Positions 49,555 through 60,344 of a stretch of DNA of 64,000 nt are shown here, in pieces (within the stretch, counting starts at the first letter, position 1; the number at the start of each line of letters is the position of its first letter). This DNA comes from Serinus canaria (taxonomy: Eukaryota > Chordata > Aves > Passeriformes > Fringillidae). A program made the translations under genes and the position numbers. A model generated the notes under the pieces. It was not told the DNA's origin, searched no databases, and saw nothing but the letters and a program-made list of their open reading frames with translations. Where the stretch lies: the NCBI RefSeq assembly GCF_022539315.1, contig NC_066316.1:54995994-55059993 (forward strand), read 5' to 3'.

Positions 49555-49760
49555 ACACGCTGTTAGCACTGCCGAAGCGAGGGCGTGAGAGTCACCCGGA
49601 GCCCTTCACCGGAGCACTTCTCTGCTAGAGCAATCTTCCAGGGAGCAGAGAGAGTAAATTGTTGTTCCTGTAAAATTGTGCAGAGCTCCACTGAAAGGAG
49701 GAGCTCAGCCTGCTCAGGTAACCTGGCAGCACTCGTGCCCTTGACTCCATGAACTCCCAT
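49555..49760. other. Small CpG-dense, GC-rich patch
   Basis: Within an A/T-rich desert, five CpGs fall between 49573 and 49613 and the patch stays GC-rich to about 49760. A 65-codon minus-strand frame spans it (49563-49760). It is too small for a classical CpG island. It could be a short exon, the promoter of a non-coding RNA, or a repeat remnant. I recognise no family. Confidence 0.35.
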
Positions 49761-50538
49761 TCAGGCCTTTGGAGTAAGAGTTTGTAGGGAGGCATTCAGT
49801 CCTGTAGTGCTGCTTTGGCCTGATGGGATTCATGATAATGGGGGCCTGAGACTGAGAGCTCCCTTATGGCAAAGATTTTGAGGCTTCATAAGTTTTGTGC
49901 ATATTACATCATCATGAAAGTAAAGCCTTCAGAATATTTACAAAAAAAAAAAAAAGGAATCGTAGTGATGACTCTATTTATGATCCAAAGGCTCCTCTTT
50001 CTCATACAAGTTTTCTTCTTTCCCCTGGGAGCAGACTGGAGACTATATGCTGAACTGCAAAGCAGTTTTCCCATGAATATGTTAGCAAAACCAGTGTCTT
50101 TAAAGACTTTTTTTTTCTGTAGAACAATGTTTAATGATAAAAAATAACATTTTCTGAAGGTGTTTTGCCTGTTTGCTTAATGAATTAGGCAATAGTCTAA
50201 GGTACTTGGATAGCACCCTAGATACATTATGACTCTAATAAGCTAAATCATAAAAATGTATGCAGAATTTGGCTGCAAGATTATGTTTTTCAATGAGGTA
50301 AAACAGTATCAAATGCATCTCTCTTTTTGGATAACCAACAGCATTCAAGACTGTCTTGCAATTAATTTCCAAAATTCTCAGTAGTAAAACCCTCAAAGGA
50401 GATGCCTCAACTCTGTTTGGAGATACTTCATTAGAGCCATTAGATTTGTGATGTGTTTCTCTTTCCTCATCTGCTTCCTTAAAGTAGCCTGCTTTGGTTG
50501 GAAGTGACTGACAAATACAAATGAACTGGGTTTGGGGC
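49761..50538. other. No recognised gene
   Basis: This is unassigned. A 93-codon plus-strand frame with a lysine run (49866-50147) lacks known motifs. Confidence 0.5.
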
Positions 50539-50811
50539 TGTCATGATTTAATCCTAGATGGCAACTAAAAACTGTGCAGTTGTATACTCACACACTCCCC
50601 AGGTAGGATGGGGAGGGCAACTGGTGAAAAAAAAAGTTATAGCCATGGGTTGAGAGAACAGCAGTTTAAGAACTGAAATAATAAAATAAAATAAAATAAA
50701 ATAAAATAAAATAAAATAAAATAAAATAAAATAAATAAAATAAAATAAAATAAAATAAAATAAAATAAAATAAAATAAAATAAATAGAAATAGTAATACT
50801 AATACTAATAT
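50539..50811 (-). mobile_element. Fragment of avian ERVL LTR, antisense, with embedded microsatellite
   Basis: It begins 'tgtcatgatttaatcctaga' and continues with 'tggcaactaaaaactgtgca' and 'ccatgggttgagagaacagc', the reversed 3' end of the same ERVL LTR family as at 4935 and 59127. After 'agtttaagaactgaaa' the sequence dissolves into an AAAAT repeat and then 'taatactaatactaatatg', beyond which similarity is lost. Only the terminal part of the LTR is left. Confidence 0.75.
50677..50785. repeat. (AAAAT)n microsatellite, about 108 bp
   Basis: Some twenty AAAAT units occur, nearly perfect apart from one short 'aaat' unit. They sit at the position in the LTR just beyond the polyadenylation region on the reverse strand. 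Confidence 0.97.
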
Positions 50812-53800
50812 GAGTGGGTAATCAAGCCTAGGTCATACACATATTCAAAATTAATATACATAGTCTCAGATTATTGAAAATATGTAACAATATATGTATA
50901 GTAATTTGCAGTAATAATTTGGTAAAGAGGTGACATTCAGTTTAAAAGGAAGACATTTGAAAATAGATTTAGGTTGCTTTTGTCAGAAGAAGTCAACCTG
51001 CAGGAAAGTTGTGTCTTTCAGCAAGAAGAAAATTTGCTCTGAAATTTCTTCTCTCACAGAAATCAAATTAATGCCTATTATTTCTTTGTCCCATCCTATG
51101 TTATTTCATTACCACAATCTTTTCTACTGCACTGGCAAAATCTTTCTAGTAAACTGATAATTTTCCATGCTATTCTGTACAAATATAAAAGAATGTGTGA
51201 TCAACCTTTGTACTGAATTTATCCGAAATTCATAATACAAATAATTGGATTTTAATTAGTTCTTTCAATAGTCTATTTCTGAAATTTGCTGCAGATAATC
51301 AGCCACTATACTAATGTAGAGTAGCAATAATTAACATTCAGCTTTCTGGCACTGATCTCCGGAACCATGGCTTGCTTCCTAGTATTTAGGGCAGTCCTTG
51401 AAAATAATGTGATAAAGCACTCAAGAGCATTCAACCAATTAGTGTGCTTGGATGAGTGAGCTTTCCAAGCCATCTGATTTTAAAAGTGGGTGCCTCATGC
51501 TGTGGAATACTGTCTTTGCTGAATTTCCAAAAGACTGTTCCATTAAACAATGGGGCTGGAGAAGAAAACTGGAATCAGAATATATTAACCTGAAATGATA
51601 CTCTGCTAGCTGGTCAAAGAAAATGGATGCCCCTCAAGGAAAAAAAAAAAAAAAAAAGGAAAGAAAGAAAAAAAGAAAAAGTAGTGTGTGGCAGAAAAGA
51701 GTCTAGCCGTACTTGTGATTTTTTCATCCCATTCCAAAAGCCAGATTTGCATTATGATAGTAAGCATTTAATGGGTAGGTACACTATGGTCATGTTACTA
51801 TAAGAAATCACCTTTCAGAATGTTTTGTGGAATCAAGAGGGCTACACTCTCTGTGTTGCTTTGCTTATGATTTAAGACAGTCAGCAGTCTCCAAACACCA
51901 TGCTCTTCTCAACATTTATTAAAAAGATTCACATTTAATTGAAAAAAACATTCCATAAGTTTCAGGAAAAATTCCAACATGTTCTCAAGATCTAAAAGCA
52001 GGCAAAATTCCTTTTAGTTAATACATGCCATTAAATAAACAAATTAACTGTGTTTTTTCTGTGTCAGCTAAATTTGCACACAGCACTCTAAAAAGTATAT
52101 CTGTTATGCAAAGCCATGCTGTTAATCAAAACCTGCAAATTATGATCTGTTTATACTCAGGTAGTTTTTATCTAATGTACTAGAAAAGTGTCTGATCCAG
52201 ACATTTGGGTTCATTAAGTCTATAATCTACTAATAACATAGTACTTAGCTAGAAAAATCTCAATTAAAACACAATTTTAGATTTTTTTCCTAAAGTGCCT
52301 GAAAATTGTTAATCTATGTTTAATAGGGGGAAATGAGATCTAGAGTATATTATTAGAAAAAAATGATCAATTTTAATCTAGATGATAGAAAAATTTATTT
52401 ATGTCTTTGTTTTCTCTGTTACATCTTAATAAGCTGTATGCAAATTTGAACTGCATTAAGCCTCACCCATACCCAAATGCCCTCATTTTCATGCAAAGAA
52501 AATGTAAGTACATGCTAGGGAGAGGAGCCACTGCAGAACACCTTGAAAATTACATCTGAACACAAGCCTGAAGGCCCATCCATAGAGAGGAATTCTTTTT
52601 CCCTCTAGGCTGACAAGTGAGAAGTTTCTAATAATACTGTGGCTAAAAGCCCCAAAATGCTTGCTTCATTCTCAGGGTTATTTGTTCTAACCAGCAGTAT
52701 TTCTTTCAGTCTTCCTGCCCCTAATATGATATCTGAATTTCAAGGATTGTCTTTAAAGTTATGCAAGAGCCTGTTAGACTGGTTTCATCTTGTGGGAATC
52801 ATGCCATAAAAAAGCCCAGAATGCCTAAGCTGTATTCCTTGAATACATACACAAAGCTGAGTACTCATAGTTCTTACTATGACTGTTGTGTCCATCACTG
52901 AATTGTATTAGCTGCACATATTCCTTAAAAAATAAAATAAACCCAAGCCAGCAAAGAAACAATAAACAAAACCCAAAAAATGCACACACATGCAAAAAAA
53001 AGTTCTAAAATTGATTGGAAGAAATGACTGTGAGGAGCTAGTATGTGAGATGCCTACACAGAGTTCTTTCAATAGATTTTGTCTGTCAGAGATGGAGAAG
53101 GTGACTTTTAGCTTCTAAAAACCTCAATAGCTGCTATGAAAAATAATAGAGATTAAAGTGTCAAGGAGCTCCCTGAGATGCAGGAGATCAAGGAAAATTT
53201 CCTGAACACTTCCCGTGTCCTGAAGACTAAATCTCACATGAAGATACCACACAACAAATGGTAGGCAGCAATGTGGAGAAACATTAAAAAAACCCAAGCC
53301 CAGCAAACCAACCAGCCAATCAACTAAATGAAGAAACAAACAAACAAAAATACAAACAAAAAATAATCTCTTTCCAAGAATTCTAGAAAAAAAAACACAT
53401 TAGGAGATGTGAAAAGCCAAAGCTTTCTGCAGTAGCTCTAGCTTCCTGGAATATGCTGTGATCTGTCACATACTTCCTCATCAAAAGAATCCAAACCAAG
53501 ATTTCTACCTGGAGGTACTAGCCCAGTCCTCCTGCCTTCATTATGATCCATGTGGCAAAGCTTTTTCTGCATTTGAAAATGGAATTGAATGGTTTAAGAT
53601 GTACATGCTCTTTCCTGAGCCCTTTTAGTGCTCACAGTCCTGCAGACCAAGGAGGGGGAGGTGGTATGATGCTTCCTCAGCTCCTAACATAGTTCTCATT
53701 AATTTCTGTCCCTGGTATGCACTTTTGAAAAAGAGAAACACATGGGTCTCCTTTCCTACTTTAATCATCCCAATCAAGTCATTCCTTTGATCAGCATCAC

Positions 53801-54635
53801 AAATCACAGTACATTGCATATTCTAGAGCAAATAGGAGAAAGGTGCGCTGTACATTGATATTCAAATGGCACATAAAGGATCTGGAGCACAGATCAAAGA
53901 GGAGAATGTTGTGTTTGGGCTTGTCAGTTGTGTTTTACTGTATTACTTATGTCTTTGGTTAACAAGGGTTCTGAAAACAGGCTGACTCAATGAGCTTCTA
54001 GGGGAAAACTCACTTTCTGTTGTCTATTCAGACAGCTATCATGCCAAACTTATATTGACTCGGTTTTCTAATTTGATTACAAAGCAGCTGAAGAGGCATG
54101 AAAATATATATCCACACCAGCAATATGTAAAATATCTACAGTGCTTTGGGCCACACAACATCATTTTTCAGCCCATTAAGTCCTTAGATATGGGCTCCTA
54201 TTTTCATTGCACTTATATATGGCTTTCATTATCATGCCCTCTCTGGTGAGACATGAAAGTTCTGCTATCCCCGTCACAGATGGGAGACCTGAATATCTGA
54301 AGTTTAAGATCAACACTTTGCTCTTTTGCCCAATTCTCACTACAAGATATGCCCAACAAGCACCTCACATCAGCTCCCATTCTGCACTCTGAACACACAC
54401 ATCAGCAAGTCTGTTCCTATCAGATGGTTGTCAGTTAGCAATTAGTTCTTTCTTATCTCTCTGAAAATTAATAGCATGGCCCTATTGTTCAGTTCTGTTC
54501 CTTCCAAAGCACTCGAAGTCTTATTTTATGCATATGAGTACTGAGTTTTTTTGAGTTGGTTTTATTTTTAATTATTACTATTGTTGTGGCAGGTGTGACT
54601 TAACCAGTATTTTTTGTTTGTTTTTCCTTAGTAAA
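50812..54635. other. No recognised gene; A-rich repeat at 51640-51681
   Basis: This stretch is A/T-rich. A run of 18 As followed by GAAAGAAAG-type units lies at 51640-51681. An A/C-rich low-complexity patch with 'acaaacaaaca' units lies near 53330-53360. No exon, LTR or CR1 is seen. Confidence 0.55.
51640..51681. repeat. Poly-A / GAAA simple repeat
   Basis: Eighteen As are followed by 'ggaaagaaagaaaaaaagaa'. It may be the decayed tail of a retroposed sequence, but no body is recognisable. Confidence 0.9.
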
Positions 54636-55662
54636 CACAGAATCACAGAATGGGTGAGACTGAAAGGGACCACAGTGGGTCATCTGGTTCAACCTCCCTT
54701 CTCAGGCAGGGTCATCTTAGAACACATGGCACGGAATTGTGTCCAGATGGCTCCTGAGTATCTCCAGCGGGGACAACTCCACACACTCTCTGGACAATCT
54801 GTTCCAGTGCTCAGTCACCCACACAGTAAAGTTCTTCCTCCTATTCAGGTGGAACTTCTTGTGCACCAGCTTCTCTCTGTTTCCTGTCATGTTTTTGCTT
54901 GCCACCACCAAGAAGAGTCTGGAAACATCCTCTTCACACCATTCTTTCAGATATTTATACACATTATTGGTGAATTCTTCTCTCAGTTGTCTCTTCTCCA
55001 GGCTGAAGAGGTCCACTTCCCTCAGCCTTTCCTTGGAAAAGAGGTACTCCAGTCCCTTCATCATCTTCATTGCCCTCTGCTGGACCTGCCACAAGGGCTC
55101 CATGTCTCTCTTGTGCTGAGGACTCCAATATTGGACACAGCTCTCCAGATGAGGCATCACCAGGCTGTGCAGAGGGGCAGGGTCACCTCCCTCAACCTGC
55201 TGGCAATGTGCTCTTCCTAATGCACACAGGATGCCATTGGCCTTCTTGGCCACCAGGACCCACTGCTGGCTCATGGACAGCTTGGTGTCCACCAGAACCC
55301 CCAGGTCCTTCTCTGCAGAGCTGCTTCCCAGAAGGTCAGCCTGCAGTCTGTCCTGGTGCCTGGGGCTATTCTTCCCAAGGGGCAGGACCCTGCATTTGTG
55401 CTTGCTGGACTTCAAGCAGTTCTTCTCTGCCCCCTCTCCAGCCTGTCAAGGTCCTTCTGAAGGCTCTGATAGCCCTCTGGGTTATTAGCCACTCCTCCCA
55501 GCTTTGTGTCATTGGCAAACTCTCCAAGGATGCAGCTGCTCCTTTGTCCAAGTCACTAATGAATGAGTTAAACAGTCATGTGGGCAGTATTGAATTTTGG
55601 GGAATACCTCTGGTGACAAGCCTCCAACTGGACCCTGTGCCACCAGTTGTGACCCTCTGAGA
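54636..55662 (-). mobile_element. CR1 LINE, 5'-truncated, antisense (copy B)
   Basis: The left edge has 'acacagaatcacagaatggg', the reversed CR1 3' end. A single minus-strand frame is open for 232 codons (55415-54717). It covers the C-terminal part of the reverse-transcriptase protein, including 'EKDLGVLVDTKLSM', 'MEPLWQVQQRAMKMMKGLEY' and 'VYKYLKEWCEEDVSRLF'. To its right, in another frame, the catalytic motif appears as FAND instead of FADD (about 55507), preceded by a block with an in-frame stop. It is very close to copy A (42526-44500) from the 3' end to about 55550, then differs sharply. The element stops near 55662 at 'gtgaccctctg'. It is too short and broken to be active, but the low divergence implies a comparatively young subfamily. 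Confidence 0.95.
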
Positions 55663-58315
55663 TTTGGTGTGTTTTATTTCCCAGGAATAGTGGGCTTTCT
55701 TCCTCTTTTTTACATTTTAAAATTTACTTGCACAGATCGCCCACTGATGTATGTAAAATTAACCAATGAAATAGCCTATTTGCCAAAAAGGAAACACATG
55801 CACAGCTGTTTGCAGAATCATGGCTTCAGTGTGCACATCATGAATCCAGAGAGGGCTGCCTGTGGCTCTGGCTGGGCAGCTCTACAAATGGCTGGCAAAT
55901 AAGGAGCCATCAGACACTTCCCTTTGCTTGCTTTTTAGGAGTGGTCTCCATCCCAAGGCACATACCTATTCAGTAAAAAAGAAATGCAGGCACTTCTTCC
56001 TGTGCTTCTCTTTCTCAAATTGAGGTTTGGGAACACTTACAGTGGGACAAGTAACTTATGCCAAGTCACAGTGGTTATTTGCACTGTGATCATCAGGGTG
56101 CAAGGCAGGACTGGATGGTGATTCTCAGAATTAAATACTCTCCTTTTCTTGGAGTACTCAGTAAAGAATGAATAGCTAATTAGTAATTTGCCTTGGTGTT
56201 GTACTGTCAGTGTAACAACCCTTGGGTTTGTCATTTCACTCAGTTGGCAAATAATGGGCATAAAAGGCTTGTGGGGTTTTTTTGGTTGGGTTTTTTGTTG
56301 TTGTTTTTTTTTCCCTTCCCTAATCCATTTCAAAGCCTTGAGCTGTTACACAGAGCCTTTTGGCATATCTGAATGCCTTTGTCTGGTTAGCTGTCAGAGA
56401 ATGATTTCACGGGGGCATCCTTTCTACTGAGGTTCACAGAGGCTTCATGTGCTGGTAACAAAATATGTCCTTATTGAGCTTTGTATCTGCTGATGATTGA
56501 GTAGGTGCTTGTGAAGGTGAGATACCAGCATGCTCGTCACCTTTTACTGACCATATTTCCATATTCCACCAAGGCTTTGTAAGTACTTGGTACAGAAACA
56601 GCTCTGTTTATTGGAGGTGCTTGTTCCCCAGCCTCCTGGGACTGTGCCCAGTTGCAATCACAGCAGTGTTATAGCAGTTCCTTCCTGTCCCTTTGATGTA
56701 GCACTTGCTTTTTAAATCCCTGCTGCTTTCACTCATTTTTCTCATTCTGCTTTTTGGCTTGATTTCTGAAGGTACTGGGGCTCTTTCAGGGACAAAACTT
56801 TAATAGGGAGCGCATGTTTTTCCCACCTCACTGTTTTGTTAATTCATAGCGTTAAAGCTTGAGCTATTTAATAGCTCAAACAACCTCTGCAAGGACTGCA
56901 GAGAACTGCAAGGATTACATCAAATACACCATCTACTACATAATGCTTAGGAGAAGTCAGCTCTAATAACCAAGAAACTGAACCCTGTTTATTTCCCAGC
57001 TTCTCTCCTTAGCCCCTCAAATTACTGCAGGGGTTTAAAGAGTTTAAGGCTCTGGAGGAGGCACTTGGTACTTGCAGGATGAAACTATTAGAAGTCAATT
57101 GCCTTGCAGCAAAAAGTATAAGAACATCACTATTAGAAAAACTGAATGGACTCTTGTATTCACTTTCGTGGTCCAAGAAAGGTGCAGATGACAAATCTGA
57201 CATTAACACCAAATCTAAATAGGTTAGAAAACGATTTGATTTAGACTGTCCAAGGTGTTTTATATAGTTACAAAGCTTGTTTTTACAATTTTTTGTCATA
57301 AAATAGGGAAAGGTCATATAGCTCAACACATGGATATTAGAGAACAACTGGTGTTTTTTCTCTGTATATGGAAGGAGAATGAAGATATAAAACCCAAACT
57401 GAAAGCAGAAGGCATTGAATCTAGTATTTTTCCCCTAAATTTAGTGTGGCTAAATTCCAGCACAATATGTACTACAAGCAGACCTGGTATACCTGGAGTC
57501 ATTTATTTTCCTTTACACTAAAACCACTTATTGCCTTTTTTACAAACACAACATGTGAGAGCCCAGGATTTCACAAACAAATCTACCTGTGAATTAACAG
57601 TGGGATTAAAATAAAGTGTAAATGTTTTTAAATGGACTCAGCACTCTTATTGTTCTTTATGTGAACAGTATTATCTCTTTATCATTGGTTAAGAAACTTA
57701 CCTTAACGTTTTTAAAATGGAAACAACACTCATTTCCTTTCAACACATACTAACTTCATAGGATCAAGGTCACAGTCCTACTCCAATAAAGTCTAGGAGG
57801 AGGAGGATCCAAGTTAGTTTTAGAAACTGTCAGATAAATTTTGCCTTCAGTTGGACCCTATGGATTTCTGTGGGAGTAAGAGGGTGGCACAAGGAGAGAA
57901 TTACTCTGTTGTCCTTTCCTATTCATACTGTGCCAATCATCACCACATCTGAACACTTTCCCAAATTAAGACTAAACAAAGAAGAATAATGTCTGTGGTG
58001 GGAAATTTCCTCTCTGTTCCTCACTCACAGAGAAAAGGTCTGTGAATGATGTGTAGGAGGGATCTTGTGATGATCACATAAACAAAAAAAGGTAAATGTA
58101 TATTATAAAAAATAAAGGGGAAAACCGGAACACATGATTATTCACTGCCTGTTGGTAAAGAAAAGCTTACACAAATGAACTTTATAATTGAACCAGAAAG
58201 GCTTCCAGTTTATTGACAGACTGTTCTCTGAAACAGATTATCAAAGTCCAGACCTCACTGTAAACTTTCAGTAATGAACACTGGGGTCAAGATGGGAAGT
58301 CTACAAATATGGACC
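55663..58315. other. No recognised gene
   Basis: This stretch is unassigned. A T/G-rich patch occurs at about 56274-56312. A 9-bp stem with 3-nt loop (TTGAGCTAT/ATAGCTCAA) lies at 56859-56879. Open frames up to 112 codons on both strands are unrecognisable. Confidence 0.5.
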
Positions 58316-58339
58316 TAATGGATACCTAAGTATCCATTA
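58316..58339. repeat. 10-bp perfect hairpin
   Basis: TAATGGATAC (58316-58325) and GTATCCATTA (58330-58339) flank the loop CTAA. It is a short perfect inverted repeat with no recognised role. Confidence 0.85.
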
Positions 58340-59121
58340 CTATACACTGGAGAGAAAAATATAAATTTTAAGGACATCGTTTAATAATTTGAGTTATTCA
58401 CTAAAATGTATAGTGATAATGTTCATATTTGTTTAGTAAAGTACAAAAGATAATCACTGATCCATAGGATGGGGAAACTCTGCAGCATCAGTTCATTTTG
58501 GGGGCCACCAGCATCAATGCAGATGAAAATCTTGTCAGTTATATTTCAAGCCATCCATCCCAATATTTGTACTTACACAACTTTGGGTCCAAATCTTCTG
58601 CTGATGTTAATTAACCCTCTGTTAATTAATCCCTTTATTTCAATGTCCCTGTGAATCCATTGACTGTTATCATGGGCACGTAGAGATTTGCAGGCATTTC
58701 ATTTGCAGGCTTGCAGAAATTTTGTGTGTTCAAGGGACAACATCCCACAATAAGGAGAAGACAATGCAGAGCCCAGGACATACTCCAGGCCAATACACAT
58801 TATCAATCAGATCATCTTACTGCTGCACTAAACATGGAAAATGCTGGACCTAGATTTAAATAGAATCTAGGCTTACATCTAATCACCCTGAAATAGCATT
58901 GTCTTAGCGAGGCAGACAGCAGGGATGCTACAAAGCTCCTAGAGAGAATTAAAACAGCCCTTTCCTTAGGTATAAACTCTGCACTCTGCCTGGTTTCTGT
59001 GGCCACACTTACCACTGAACTGATTAGTGCTGAATGCCCTAATTTCAGCAGTAACAGCTCTTTCTCCACAAGACAAGCACTGATGTGCACAGCTGTCAGT
59101 GCTGATGGTCTCTGCTGGTTG
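58340..59121. other. No recognised gene
   Basis: This stretch is unassigned. A 121-codon minus-strand frame (58812-59177) runs across the left end of the neighbouring LTR and is therefore unlikely to be a conserved gene. Confidence 0.55.
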
Positions 59122-59126
59122 GTCCT

Positions 59127-59686
59127 TGTGCTGGTTTCAGATTTGGACTTTTGCTGAACACAGTCTGTTAACAACATGGAGATGTTTTAGCTATGGCTGA
59201 GCAGGGCTTTCACAGAGCCTTTTCTGCTTTCCATACTGCCACACTGGTGAGGAAGTTGGGGGTGCCAGGGAGGTTGGAAGGAGACACAGCAGGGATAGGT
59301 GACCCCAACTGACCAAAGGGATATTCCAGACTGTATTACATCTCCCTCAGAATTTAAAGAGGGAAGAAAGAGGAAGGGTGGGACCTTTGGAGTGATGGCA
59401 TTTGTCTTCCCAAGTCACCATTAAGCATGATGCAGCCCTCTCTCCCAGAGATGTCTGATCACCTGCCTGCATGTCTGATCACCTCCCTGCCATGGGAAGC
59501 AGGGAATTAATGCCTTGTTTTGCTCTGCTTGTGTGAGTGGCTTTGGCTTTCCCTATCAAACTGTCTCTATTTCAACATATGAGTTTGGTAACTTTTACCC
59601 CCCTGATTCTCTCCCTGATACTGCTGGTGAGAGACTGAGTAAGGGCTGCCTGGGGCTTGGCTCCTGGCTGGGCTTTAACCTTGACA
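59127..59686 (+). mobile_element. Solo avian ERVL LTR, sense, with 5-bp target duplication
   Basis: The element starts 'tgtgctggtttcag' and ends 'gggctttaaccttgaca', with internal landmarks 'aactgaccaaagggatattc' (about 59308) and 'gtgatggcatttgtcttccc' (about 59392). It is flanked by a perfect 5-bp direct repeat, GTCCT, at 59122-59126 and 59687-59691; 5 bp is the duplication size typical of ERVL-type elements. No retroviral genes adjoin it, so it is a solo LTR left by recombination. A 20-bp segment is tandemly duplicated inside (59451-59470 and 59471-59490, one mismatch). The region where I expect an ATTAAA polyadenylation signal reads 'ctatcaaactg', so the signal appears mutated. Confidence 0.92.
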
Positions 59687-59691
59687 GTCCT

Positions 59692-60052
59692 TTATACAGA
59701 AATGTTTAGCTCTCTGCCATCAGCAAAGCTTGATCCTCGGCTTTTTTCCTCTCCCTTTTTCCCACCTCATCAGCAAAATTATCCCACTCTTACAATTGTA
59801 TTTCTTGTGTGTTGATCAGGTTGTTATTCTCTTAAATTGGATGTTCTCAACCCTTGCTTTTTTATTTACTTTGAAAAGCAAACTTCATTCCCAATTCCAA
59901 CACAATAGCTCTACAGAAAAACCCAGGGGAGCTCTGAGTGGGTAGGAATAAAACACCAGATTCACTTTAGACATATATATTTTATAAAGAAATCACATAC
60001 AATAGCCTTTGGTTTCACAGTCAGGATATTTTTATATTCTCCTACATTTAGA
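59692..60052. other. No recognised gene
   Basis: This short unassigned gap lies between the solo LTR and a CR1 tail. Confidence 0.55.
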
Positions 60053-60196
60053 CTTGCTCCATCCCTGGAGTTGTTCAAGGCCAGGTTCCATGGGGCTCTA
60101 AACAACCCAATCTAGTGAAAAATGTCATTGCCCATGGCAAGGGAGTTGGAACTAGATGATCTTTAAGGTCCCTTCCAGCTTATGATTCTATGATTT
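60053..60196 (+). mobile_element. CR1 3' tail, sense
   Basis: It reads 'ccctggagttgttcaaggcc', 'aggttccatggggctctaaa', 'gaactagatgatctttaagg' and 'tcccttccagct', and ends with 'tatgattctatgat', the CR1 terminal octamer repeats. It is only the last 140 bp of the 3' untranslated region, a typical extreme 5' truncation. Confidence 0.93.
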
Positions 60197-60300
60197 GACT
60201 CACAGAAAAGTGACAGATGGGGCCAGGGCTTAAGATTTTGTTAATTAAATTACTTCACTGCCATTTTCTGTATGCACAAAGAGATTACATGGGGATGCAG

Positions 60301-60344
60301 AGATTCTTACAAATTATAGTCCAGATTCTTACAAATTATAGTCC
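60301..60344. repeat. Perfect 22-bp tandem duplication
   Basis: The 22-mer at 60301-60322 (agattcttacaaattatagt + cc) is repeated exactly at 60323-60344. Identity of the two copies suggests a recent local duplication. Confidence 0.97.

Noticed and set aside
49560..49590. Possible U6 snRNA pseudogene (minus strand shares CTCGCTTCGGCAG with the U6 5' hairpin)
   Set aside because: The match is only 13 bases and the following sequence does not resemble U6.
54618..55660. Plus-strand frames of 126-200 codons opposite the CR1
   Set aside because: They are antisense shadows of the CR1 coding region on the minus strand.
58812..59177. 121-codon minus-strand frame
   Set aside because: It crosses the boundary of the solo LTR, so it cannot be an ancestral conserved gene, and nothing in it is recognisable.
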